Positions 7,980 to 13,514 of a DNA stretch of 13,514 nucleotides are shown piece after piece. The DNA is from Bacteroidales bacterium UBA3663 (GTDB lineage: Bacteria; Bacteroidota; Bacteroidia; Bacteroidales; UBA3663). Location of the stretch: the NCBI GenBank assembly GCA_002373755.1, contig DFJU01000140.1:13870-27383 (forward strand), written 5' to 3'. How positions within the stretch are numbered: the stretch's first letter is position 1; the number at the start of each line of letters is the position of its first letter. The notes beneath the pieces were generated by a model that had not been told where the DNA came from, made no database searches, and worked only from the letters and a program-made list of their open reading frames with translations. A program made the position numbers and the translations under genes.

Positions 7980-8272
7980 GTGCGATTGAAATCCTCCAAA
8001 TCGGAAATCAAAGCCTGCAACGTCTTTTCCACCGGCTCGATGTCGATGCCGCGTTGCAGCTTCACATGCTTGAAGGCAATATCAAGAGCCACCATCGACA
8101 TGATTTCTTCACTGTTCAGTCGGGCAGCCGAAAATTTCTTGCTATAGGCCACAAACCGTTCGTCAATCAGTCGCGCCGCCTCACGATAGACTGGTTCGTC
8201 TTCGGGGGCAATCGAGAGCGGATGATTCAGGATGCCAGCCTTTAGGTTTATGTTAACTTTACCTTTATCCAT
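7973..8272 (-). CDS. zapA: Cell division protein ZapA
   Basis: Small cytoplasmic FtsZ-ring associated protein that bundles FtsZ filaments. The 99 residues show the ZapA plan. A beta-rich N-terminus begins [16 protein letters not shown]. The conserved [21 protein letters not shown] segment (about 23-43) follows; a Y-R-A pattern of this kind is typical. A helix beginning [19 protein letters not shown] leads into a C-terminal coiled coil (about 52-97). The start at 8272 overlaps the stop of the upstream coiled-coil gene by 8 nt (ATGGATAA), so the two are probably translated together. The pairing of a small coiled-coil protein with ZapA parallels ZapB-ZapA teamwork in other bacteria, although that is an analogy. 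rny follows 103 bp downstream on the same strand. Confidence 0.88.
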   Translation of the reverse strand: MDKGKVNINLKAGILNHPLSIAPEDEPVYREAARLIDERFVAYSKKFSAARLNSEEIMSMVALDIAFKHVKLQRGIDIEPVEKTLQALISDLEDFNRTR

Positions 8273-8564
8273 TGAGCTTGTCTAAGCACAAATCAATCTC
8301 GCGTATCATGGCGAGATACCTGTTGCGGAGGTTTTCCACCTCCTCGGCCGACGCACCCTGCAAGGTTCCGGCCCTCAGGCTCCGATATTTTTCGGCCAGC
8401 TCCGCTTCGTTCTTCTCCAACTCTGCGATGCGTTCCTGCTGCCGTCCGTTGGCCTCCCTCAGTGCGCTGATTTCAGCCTCATCGTCGATGCAACGCCTCT
8501 TGAGCAATGCAATCTGTAGCTTCAAGCCGTCGAGCAGAGACGCGAATCCGTTGTCGTTGGTCAT
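8265..8564 (-). CDS. Small coiled-coil protein, ZapB-like in size and context
   Basis: First gene of the zapA-rny operon, 99 residues from the ATG at 8564. It starts MTNDNGFASLLDGLKLQIAL. Nearly the whole protein is predicted helix with heptad character: LKLQIALLKRRCIDDEAEIS, then ELEKNEAELAEKYRSLRAG. It ends with a shorter helix (NRYLAMIREIDLCLDKL). There is no signal peptide or membrane segment. The open frame extends to 8678, but a good promoter box at 8587-8594 lies inside that extension and the extra residues are basic low-complexity, so the shorter start is preferred. The position next to zapA and the 8-nt overlap suggest a division-ring role, such as a ZapA partner. Direct homology to ZapB is not shown. 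Function is otherwise unassigned. Confidence 0.75.
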   Translation of the reverse strand: MTNDNGFASLLDGLKLQIALLKRRCIDDEAEISALREANGRQQERIAELEKNEAELAEKYRSLRAGTLQGASAEEVENLRNRYLAMIREIDLCLDKLNG

Positions 8565-8586
8565 AGAGTTCACCGAAAAAATCGTC

Positions 8587-8594
8587 CAAAGATA
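8587..8594 (-). promoter_or_regulatory. -7 box of the zap-rny operon promoter
   Basis: On the minus strand this reads TATCTTTG, a perfect match to the Bacteroidota -7 consensus TAnnTTTG. It ends 22 nt before the ATG at 8564, leaving a leader of about 15-20 nt. I do not find a good TTTG -33 element at the expected distance; the upstream stretch is A-rich instead. The box also argues for the shorter start of the first gene. Confidence 0.65.
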
Positions 8595-8982
8595 GCCTTT
8601 TTTTCTTTCGCATGGCTTTTTCAGCCCGTTTTTTCTTGATTTGCGATGCTTTTGCCGCACACTACGCGGATTTTCCACCAGATATTACGGCCAATAATGC
8701 TGCACGATTCCGTCTTGTCCGACGATTTTGTCGAACGGCCATAAAACATTGCCAAAGGAATTATCGAAAAATTTCTTGTCCGATGTCCTCTGTTCTCATA
8801 ATACCCTGATAGTAGGCTGATAATACCCTCGCTACGCGGATTTTGTCGTTTGAACGGTGTTTAAATGCCGTTTGAACGATGGATTTTCTCCATGAATTGA
8901 AATCAGTTTTTGGGGTGGTGCATCATCTGCCCGTAGAGACGCCACATTGTGACGTCTCTACGTTCTCCACATCGGCCATAAG
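8595..8982. other. Gene-free stretch with promoter upstream region and paired short repeats
   Basis: No coding region is convincing here on either strand. The stretch holds several exact short repeats. ctacgcggatttt occurs at 8662-8674 and 8832-8844. ataataccct occurs at 8798-8807 and 8820-8829, and cgtttgaacg at 8847-8856 and 8869-8878; the last two pairs are both spaced exactly 22 bp. cgtttgaacg is itself a dyad (CGTT-TG-AACG). Whether these are binding sites or remnants of an older insertion cannot be decided from this window. The REP-like palindrome at 8932-8962 lies within it. Confidence 0.6.
8932..8962. repeat. REP-like palindromic element
   Basis: A 31-nt hairpin: arms CGTAGAGACG (8932-8941) and CGTCTCTACG (8953-8962) pair perfectly. 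One C/A mismatch, three more pairs and an ATT loop follow. No U-tract follows on either strand, so a simple intrinsic terminator is unlikely. I recall GTAGAGACG...CGTCTCTAC palindromes as dispersed intergenic elements in Bacteroidota and in some cyanobacteria. It lies 20 bp beyond the end of the DUF4143 remnant. Confidence 0.8.
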
Positions 8983-9465
8983 TCAAAGCACGGTGTCCAG
9001 TTCCCACGGGAACAGATGTTCCACACCGTTGTTGTTGGGCAGTTTCATTTCATCCAATGTGACAAGATATTTGTTGTATTGGTCGTTGCGTTTCATCAGC
9101 GGAGCATATTCGCGCTGCATGGTTTTCTCATCGGCCAAGACCTGCCAACTTACTTGAAAATACAGTTTCTTGTCCTGCTTGATGGCCACGAAATCGACCT
9201 CCTGCGAATCCTGCACGCCCACATAGACATCGTAGCCCGCGCGGTGAAGTTGCAGATAGACGGCATTCTCCAGCAGGCTGCCCGCGCCGTATGCAAAACC
9301 ACGGTACAGATAGTTGTAGTAGGCGAGGTCGTTGCTGTAATACTTGGCGTTACCAGACAGGATTTCCTTGCCCACAATAGGGTGATTTTTCAAACTTAAC
9401 TGAAAAAACACCCTAAAATTTTCAAGTGCATTTGAAAAAATCGGTAAAAATGCCAAAATTTTCAA
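8983..9465 (-). pseudogene. C-terminal remnant of an AAA/DUF4143 ATPase
   Basis: The open frame matches only the DUF4143 end of the AAA_14-DUF4143 ATPases that are common and mobile in Bacteroidota. From about residue 31 it reads VGKEILSGNAKYYSNDLAYY, LLENAVYLQLHRAGYDVYVG and VDFVAIKQDKKLYFQVSWQV, and ends LFPWELDTVL. The family is normally near 400 residues with an N-terminal P-loop domain; the whole ATPase part is missing here. The first 30 residues are the translation of the palindrome array upstream, not DUF4143 sequence. The frame has no ATG before the conserved part; the apparent start is TTG at 9465, inside a palindrome. This supports a broken gene. The break maps near 9378. The endonuclease-like VDF...V core of the remnant is still open, so a small product from a GTG or TTG start cannot be excluded. 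Confidence 0.75.
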
Positions 9466-9511
9466 ACAGACTTGAAAAAAATCGGGGGAAAATTCAGACT
9501 CAGTTTGAATT
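9386..9511. repeat. Array of four tandem near-palindromes
   Basis: Four dyads of about 20 bp start at 9387, 9419, 9459 and 9491 (pitch 32, 40, 32). The first has 7-bp arms TTTTTCA/TGAAAAA (9386-9392, 9401-9407). The second is TTTTCAAGTGCATTTGAAAA (9419-9438), a palindrome but for one base pair. The third is TTTTCAAACAGACTTGAAAA (9459-9478). The fourth has AATTCA/TGAATT outer arms (9491-9496, 9506-9511) and ACT/AGT inner arms. The linkers also resemble each other: each is a short C/G run flanked by A tracts (accctaaaa, atcggtaaaa, atcgggggaaaa). The array lies exactly at the broken 5' end of the DUF4143 remnant and 45 bp from the histidine kinase stop. Confidence 0.75.
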
Positions 9512-9556
9512 TGTTTAATTCGGTGATATGGTAGAAGAATGACGGCGATCCGTGCT

Positions 9557-10444
9557 TCATGGCATCTGGACAGTCAGGACAAACTCGACGGGAAAGCCGT
9601 GGCGAGGACGTGGCGCGAGGTCGAGCATACCGCCCTGCTGGATCATCATGCGGCGGCTGAGCGACAGGCCGATACCGTTGCCCGTCTGCTTGGTGGTGAA
9701 GAACGGCACGAAAAGCGACTGCTGCACCTCGGCCGGAATTGGAAGGCCGTCGTTGCAGACATATAGGCAAAGCTGGCGGTTTGTGCTGGCATCATCATGA
9801 CCGATTGCCGCATCGGCCACCAAAGCCATTTTGCGGGCGCCGGCCTCGATGGCGTTACGGAACAGGTTGGTCAACGTCTGACGCAGCATCCCGGCATCGG
9901 CCTTGACACAGACATCGCAGCCAATGTTGACGTCGCACGACAGTTCGGGATAGGCGCGGCAGACATCCTCGGCGAGCTGCCGCATGGCGACGGACTCCAG
10001 CTTGGGCTGTTCGAGTTCCGACATCTTGCGGTAGTTGCACACCAGACGACTCATGTGTTGCGAGGCGTCGCAGATGGCTCGGATGCCGTCCTCCAGCGGC
10101 GTTCCCTTCACGTCCGGGCGGCCGAGCAGCGACTGGCTGATGCTGGTGATGGGCGCGGTGGCGTTCATGATCTCGTGGGTCAGCACCCGCGTGAGCCGTT
10201 CCCACGACTCGACCTCGTTCTGGTTCACCTGCTGGCGGATGGTCTCGCCCAGACTGTTCAATGCCTCCTGCATGGCTCGTTCGCCGGAGAGCAGGCCCTT
10301 GGTGGGCAGGCGGAAGGTGAAGTCGCGGTTGCGGACGGCCTCCTGCATCAGGTGGGCACGTAGCCGCAACTTCCGCTGGTGGCGGAAAAACCACGTAGCA
10401 AGAAGCGCGACGCCAATTCCTATGATTATATATGCTGTAGTCAT
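9557..10444 (-). CDS. Short sensor histidine kinase
   Basis: Partner kinase of the response regulator encoded 66 bp upstream. The 295 residues begin with one membrane segment (about 4-20, AYIIIGIGVALLATWFF). A basic stretch and a linker (HAMP-like position, RNRDFTFRLPTKGLLSGERA at about 39-58) follow. The HisKA domain has the phospho-acceptor H90 in LTHEIMNATAPI. The HATPase domain has an N-box with N197 (NLFRNAIEAG), a G1-like NDG at 231-233, an F-box PFFTTK at 247-252 and a G2 box GNGIGLSL at 255-262. There is no periplasmic sensor loop, so any signal must be sensed in the membrane, in the cytoplasm or through a partner. The catalytic motifs are intact. The divergent efflux operon is the likely target of the pair. 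Confidence 0.92.
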   Translation of the reverse strand: MTTAYIIIGIGVALLATWFFRHQRKLRLRAHLMQEAVRNRDFTFRLPTKGLLSGERAMQEALNSLGETIRQQVNQNEVESWERLTRVLTHEIMNATAPITSISQSLLGRPDVKGTPLEDGIRAICDASQHMSRLVCNYRKMSELEQPKLESVAMRQLAEDVCRAYPELSCDVNIGCDVCVKADAGMLRQTLTNLFRNAIEAGARKMALVADAAIGHDDASTNRQLCLYVCNDGLPIPAEVQQSLFVPFFTTKQTGNGIGLSLSRRMMIQQGGMLDLAPRPRHGFPVEFVLTVQMP

Positions 10445-10510
10445 GATTTTAAGCGGTCAATCAATATTATTTTGTTCTCAAGAGTTGTATGACCCTAATT
10501 GTCAATTCTC

Positions 10511-11035
10511 TCACAGTCTTTTCATCTTGTTGTAGAGCGTCTGGCGGGTTATGCCCAACAGCTCGGCAGCCTGCGAGAGGTTGCCGTGGCAGCGGTCGAT
10601 GGTGCGGCGGATGTGCTCCTTCTCCACCTCGTCGAGGCTGACGATTTCGTGCTGCACGTCGAGCACATCCTTCAGCTTGCGCAGCAGGTCGTCGTTGTCC
10701 CACGGCTTGGTGATGAAGTCCGATGCGCCATTCTTCAGGCCCTTGACGGCGAGGGCGATGTCGGCATAGGCCGTAAGCAGGACGACCGGCACGTCGGGAT
10801 GCCGTTTCTTGATGGCGCGCAGCCAGAAGATTCCCTCCTGCCCCGAGTTCACGCCCGACGAGAAATTCATGTCGAGCAACACCATGTCGATGGGCTGCTG
10901 TGCCATCAGTTTCACGATGTCGTCCGGCTGGGCGGTGGTCAGGACCTGGTCGAAGGCATCGGCCAACAGATATTTCATTGCAGTCAGGATTGCGGCGTTG
11001 TCATCGGCCACAAGTATGGTTCCATAGGTATTCAT
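10511..11035 (-). CDS. Response regulator, receiver plus Fis-type HTH, no AAA+ domain
   Basis: DNA-binding response regulator of 174 residues. The receiver domain (about 5-122) has the acidic pair D11-D12, phospho-acceptor D55 in VLLDMNF, T88 and K110 (TKPW). A short linker leads to a Fis/HTH_8 domain (about 135-172). This contains SLDEVEKEHIRRTIDRCHGN and AAELLGITRQTLYNKMKRL, closely resembling the C-terminus of NtrC-type regulators. The central sigma-54 AAA+ module of that family is absent, so it resembles PrrA/RegA in plan and should act on ordinary promoters. It is transcribed divergently from the second efflux operon, with twin dyads between them, and precedes the kinase gene in the same operon. 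The start at 11035 lies just 4 nt after a -7 box. Confidence 0.93.
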   Translation of the reverse strand: MNTYGTILVADDNAAILTAMKYLLADAFDQVLTTAQPDDIVKLMAQQPIDMVLLDMNFSSGVNSGQEGIFWLRAIKKRHPDVPVVLLTAYADIALAVKGLKNGASDFITKPWDNDDLLRKLKDVLDVQHEIVSLDEVEKEHIRRTIDRCHGNLSQAAELLGITRQTLYNKMKRL

Positions 11036-11039
11036 GCCG

Positions 11040-11047
11040 CAAAGATA
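11040..11047 (-). promoter_or_regulatory. -7 box of the response regulator-kinase operon
   Basis: On the minus strand this reads TATCTTTG, an exact TAnnTTTG box, followed by CGGC and the start codon at 11035. With a usual start site a few bases past the box, the transcript would be leaderless or nearly so. A TTTG occurs at 11075-11072 but 24 bp from the box, longer than the usual 19-21. The dyad at 11057-11073 overlaps the -33 region, so binding there should affect this promoter directly. Confidence 0.65.
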
Positions 11048-11056
11048 CGGCTATTC

Positions 11057-11096
11057 TGTCTAAAAATCAGACAAACAGGTGTCTAACAATTAGACA
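11057..11096. promoter_or_regulatory. Twin operator-like dyads in the divergent promoter region
   Basis: Two 17-bp dyads of the form TGTCTAA-N3-TTAGACA lie 23 bp apart. The one at 11080-11096 is perfect; the one at 11057-11073 has one changed base (TCAGACA). The spacing of about two helical turns puts both on the same DNA face. They lie between the minus-strand promoter of the response regulator and the plus-strand promoter of the efflux operon. The Fis-type regulator encoded next to them is the natural candidate to bind, but that is inferred from position only. Confidence 0.7.
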
Positions 11097-11122
11097 ATCT
11101 GCCCTCAGCGCCTGTGAAAAAG

Positions 11123-11153
11123 TTGCGGCCTTGTCCGACGGCATCTACCTTTG
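11123..11153 (+). promoter_or_regulatory. Promoter of the second efflux operon
   Basis: TTG at 11123-11125, a 20-bp spacer, then TACCTTTG at 11146-11153. Both elements and the spacing fit the Bacteroidota primary sigma factor consensus (TTG/TTTG, about 19-21, TAnnTTTG). The expected start site near 11159 leaves a leader of about 18 nt before the ATG at 11177, which also rules out the ATG at 11114 as the translation start. The twin dyads sit about 70 and 94 bp upstream of that start site, a usual place for an activator. Confidence 0.75.
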
Positions 11154-11176
11154 TGGCACAAAACGGCGATACACAG

Positions 11177-12493
11177 ATGAAGAATTTGGCAATCATACTC
11201 CTGATCACGGCGCAGCCATTGGCCGCACAGACCGACGCACGATGCACTTGGACGGCCCAGCAGTGCATGCGATATGCCGTGGGGCACAACCACGAGGTGA
11301 ACCGCACGGCCCTGCAACTGGACAACCAGCTGGAGAGCAAGACACGCGCCATCGGCGACTTCCTGCCATCGGTCGGTGCCAATGCCGATGCACAATACAA
11401 CTTCGGCCGCGCCATCGACCCCGAAACGAACACCTACACGAATGTGAGCACGTTCTACAACGGCTATCGGGTATATTCCACGCTGCCGGTGTTCGACGGA
11501 TTCAGCCGACTGCACGCGCTCCGGGCCGCAAAAGCCGGCGTGCAGATGGGTCTGGCAGCCCTGCGCCAGCAACAGGACGCAACGGCATTGGCCACACTGC
11601 AAGCCTACACCAACGTGCTCTATTATCGTGGCACGATAGCCATGGCCGATGAAAGATTGCAGGAAACCACGTTGCTACTCAGGCAGATGCGGCTGCTGGA
11701 AGAGGTGGGACGCAAGCGCGCGGCCGACGTCGCCCTTGTGGAATCGCAGCAGGCAGAGGCCGAATACAACCTGACGCGGCAGCAGAACCTCTACGAATCG
11801 GCAATTCTGGAACTGAAAAAACAGATGGCCTGGCCGCTGGACACGGAGCTGGACATCGTGGAAGTGCCGGACGACGAGAATCTGGCACCAGCATTGGCCG
11901 ACGGAAATCCCTTCACCGACACACATGCGGCATTGGAGACGGCACGCTATCAGACCGACGCCGCCCGCCACGAATGGCACCAGATGCGCAGCTCGCTCTG
12001 TCCGACCATCTCGCTCAACGTCGGAATGAACACGAGCTACAACAAGACTCTGCACCGGCACACGGCGGCATCGTTCGACGAGCAGTTCCGCAACAACCGT
12101 GGCGAATACATCGAGGCGACGCTGAGCATCCCGCTGTTCAACCGTATGCAGACCGTCACCGGAATCCGTCGGGCAAGGAACAACTACCGCATCGCGCTGG
12201 AAGACTACGAGCAGAAGCGGCTGGAACTGGAAAAAATGAGCCGCGAGGCGTGGCACGACTGGCAAGCATGCCTGACGCAGACGGTGCAGATGCAGAAGAA
12301 AGTCGAGGCAGACAGCATTGCCTACCAACTGACGCGACGGCAATTTGAGGAGGGACTATCGACTGCCATCGAACTGCGGACGACATCCGTGCAGCTGCTG
12401 CAATCGAGGGCGACGCTGCTGCAATGCCGGCTCATGGCAATGGTCAAACGGCAACTTGTCCGATACTACCGCGGCGAGTGCATCTGGGAGTGA
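11177..12493 (+). CDS. TolC-like outer membrane efflux protein (second locus)
   Basis: Outer-membrane channel of a second tripartite exporter, first gene of an operon that continues into an HlyD adaptor. From 11177 it has 438 residues. A signal peptide comes first (MKNLAIILLITAQPLAA, cleavage before Q18), then the typical mature start CTWTAQQCMRYAVGHNHEV. Repeat one has the strand FLPSVGANADAQYNFGRAID and the equatorial VFDGFSRLHAL. Helical hairpins follow, and repeat two has ISLNVGMNTSYNKTL and EYIEATLSIPLFNRMQTV. The C-terminal helix carries YQLTRRQFEEGLSTAIEL, another family hallmark. An in-frame ATG at 11114 is upstream of the promoter and is rejected. The protein is clearly divergent from the TolC homologue at 3345-4670, so this is not a recent duplication. 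Regulation by the divergent two-component system is likely. Confidence 0.94.
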   Translation: MKNLAIILLITAQPLAAQTDARCTWTAQQCMRYAVGHNHEVNRTALQLDNQLESKTRAIGDFLPSVGANADAQYNFGRAIDPETNTYTNVSTFYNGYRVYSTLPVFDGFSRLHALRAAKAGVQMGLAALRQQQDATALATLQAYTNVLYYRGTIAMADERLQETTLLLRQMRLLEEVGRKRAADVALVESQQAEAEYNLTRQQNLYESAILELKKQMAWPLDTELDIVEVPDDENLAPALADGNPFTDTHAALETARYQTDAARHEWHQMRSSLCPTISLNVGMNTSYNKTLHRHTAASFDEQFRNNRGEYIEATLSIPLFNRMQTVTGIRRARNNYRIALEDYEQKRLELEKMSREAWHDWQACLTQTVQMQKKVEADSIAYQLTRRQFEEGLSTAIELRTTSVQLLQSRATLLQCRLMAMVKRQLVRYYRGECIWE

Positions 12494-12500
12494 ATTTTTG

Positions 12501-12582
12501 ACAAAGGAGTTAGCAGAAGTTAACGGGAGTTAACAGGAGTTAGCGGACGTTTGCTTTCAATTTTCAATTATCAATTCTCAAT
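12501..12582. repeat. 10-bp and 7-bp tandem repeats between TolC and adaptor genes
   Basis: Two different degenerate tandem repeats sit side by side. At 12501-12550 there are five 10-bp blocks (acaaaggagt, tagcagaagt, taacgggagt, taacaggagt, tagcggacgt), consensus near TARCRGRAGT. At 12555-12582 there are four 7-bp units (tttcaat, tttcaat, tatcaat, tctcaat). Together they fill most of the 98-bp gap. The GGAG core of the decamers resembles a Shine-Dalgarno sequence, but the last copy is about 50 nt from the next start codon, too far to act as one. Confidence 0.8.
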
Positions 12583-12591
12583 TATACTACT

Positions 12592-13514
12592 GTGGACAGG
12601 ACAATCGAACAAACAAGGACGCAACGGCTGATGAGGCATTGGCCGTATATGGCAGGAGGCTGCCTCGTGCTGGCCGCGATTTGCTGGTCGGTGTTCGGCA
12701 ACCACGCCGCGACATTGAAGGTCAACCGAAACGAGCTGACAATCAGCGAAGCAAGGCTGGCCGAATTCAAGGACTACGTGCGCACCAGCGGACAGGTCTT
12801 GCCCATCCAGGTGGTGCAGATTTCGCCCGAAGAGGGCGGCATCGTGAAGGAAAAGGTCGTCGAAGAGGGCACGACGGTCAGGAAGGGCGACGTCATTGTC
12901 CGGCTGAGCAACTCCAGCCTCGACCTGCAGATTCTCAATGCCGAGGCAGAACTGGCCGAGAAGCAGAACCTTTTGCGCAACACGCAGGTGGCCATGCAGC
13001 AGGACAGGCTGAACAACCAGACGGAACAGGCGCAACTCGACATGGACACGCAGCGCAAGCAGCGCACCTACGAGCAGAACAAGCGGCTCTACGCGGAAAA
13101 GCTCATCAGCCGCGAGGAGTATCTGCAATCAGAAGAGGACTACCAGCTGTCGGCCAAGAAACAGCTTCTGGTGGCGCAACGGCTGAAGCAGGACAGCATC
13201 TACCGCTCGGTGCAGATGGACCAGATGGAGGACAACCTGCGGAACATGCGCCGCAACGTGCTTCTGGTGCGACAACGGCGTGAAAAGCTCGAGGTGCGCT
13301 CGGCCATCGACGGCGAACTTGGTCTGCTCGACGTGGAACTGGGCCAAAGCATCAGCCCAGGGCAGAAAATCGGACAGATCAACGACCTCGGCGACTACAA
13401 GGTGCAGGCCGACATCGACGAACACTACATCGACCGCGTGCGGCAGGGTCTGTCGGCAACATTCAGCCGCGGCGACAGGAAGTTCCAGCTGCAGGTGCGC
13501 AAGGTCTATCCCGA
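12592..13514 (+). CDS. HlyD-family periplasmic adaptor, 3' part missing
   Basis: Membrane-fusion protein of the second exporter; 307 residues are visible before the window ends. The frame has no ATG before 12631. The GTG at 12592 is preferred because it gives MDRTIEQTR, like the M-D-R/K-x-I opening I recall for this Bacteroidota family. A TAG at 12541 closes the frame upstream. One membrane anchor follows (about residues 20-36, AGGCLVLAAICWSVF). Then come the first lipoyl half (about 62-95, VQISPEEGGIVKEKVVEEG), a long Gln/Glu-rich helical hairpin (about 100-240), the second lipoyl half (VRSAIDGELGLLDVELGQSI) and the start of the beta-barrel domain. In contrast to the adaptor at 1918-3072 it is anchored by a membrane helix, not a lipid. 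A permease and ATPase are expected beyond the edge. Confidence 0.9.
   Translation, partial: MDRTIEQTRTQRLMRHWPYMAGGCLVLAAICWSVFGNHAATLKVNRNELTISEARLAEFKDYVRTSGQVLPIQVVQISPEEGGIVKEKVVEEGTTVRKGDVIVRLSNSSLDLQILNAEAELAEKQNLLRNTQVAMQQDRLNNQTEQAQLDMDTQRKQRTYEQNKRLYAEKLISREEYLQSEEDYQLSAKKQLLVAQRLKQDSIYRSVQMDQMEDNLRNMRRNVLLVRQRREKLEVRSAIDGELGLLDVELGQSISPGQKIGQINDLGDYKVQADIDEHYIDRVRQGLSATFSRGDRKFQLQVRKVYP

Noticed and set aside
8565..8678. Longer version of the coiled-coil gene starting at 8678
   Set aside because: The extension is basic low-complexity and contains the TATCTTTG promoter box at 8587-8594, which places the transcript start downstream of it.
8932..8962. Intrinsic terminator for the DUF4143 remnant
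   Set aside because: The stem is strong but no T-run follows it on the minus strand, and related palindromes occur as dispersed elements.
9386..9511. CRISPR array
   Set aside because: The repeats are imperfect palindromes with variable pitch (32, 40, 32), the linkers resemble each other and are not unique spacers, and no cas gene is present.
9462..9770. 102-codon minus-strand frame overlapping the kinase 3' end
   Set aside because: It is a frame-shifted shadow of the kinase gene that runs on into the palindrome array.
11114..11176. Upstream ATG for the second TolC gene
   Set aside because: It lies before the promoter at 11123-11153, and the ATG at 11177 gives a clean signal peptide.

Overview
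The window comes from a Bacteroidota chromosome, most likely order Bacteroidales and Prevotella-like. The grounds are TAnnTTTG-type -7 promoter boxes in place of sigma-70 -10 boxes, the lack of clear Shine-Dalgarno sequences, a gldH homologue beside a PSP1/YaaT gene, and a zapA-rny pair. All calls were made by reading translations and motifs; no database search was run. From position 1 to 11035 everything reads on the minus strand. From 11177 to the right edge everything reads on the plus strand.

Reading each strand in its own direction, the layout has four blocks. (1) 4670 down to 1: a MacAB-TolC-type efflux operon with a TolC-like outer membrane protein, a lipoprotein HlyD/MacA adaptor, a MacB/LolD-type ATPase and a MacB-type permease that runs off the left edge. 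(2) 8564 down to 4811: a compact housekeeping operon with a small coiled-coil protein, ZapA, RNase Y, a PSP1/YaaT (RicT) homologue and a GldH lipoprotein. Several of its genes overlap. A good -7 promoter box lies just upstream. (3) 8565-9556: a gene-poor stretch with a REP-like palindrome, short spaced repeats, the C-terminal remnant of an AAA/DUF4143 ATPase, and an array of four near-palindromes where that gene is broken. (4) 9557-13514: a second efflux locus. A short histidine kinase and a REC-Fis response regulator lie divergently from a second TolC gene and a second HlyD adaptor, which is cut by the right edge.

The 141-bp divergent region (11036-11176) carries two copies of a TGTCTAA-N3-TTAGACA dyad 23 bp apart, between a minus-strand and a plus-strand promoter. 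The simplest reading is that the response regulator binds there, controlling both itself and the second efflux operon. Between 8564 and 4811, the 11-nt overlap of rny and the PSP1/YaaT gene is a notable link. In Bacillus subtilis YaaT is part of the Y-complex that works with RNase Y, so the arrangement suggests a similar partnership here.

The gaps inside the operons hold degenerate tandem repeats of unusually short period (7, 8 or 10 bp), a different one in each gap. No single clearly new multi-gene system is visible. The items most worth a second look are the palindrome array at the DUF4143 remnant, the twin operator with its REC-Fis regulator, and the rny/PSP1 coupling.
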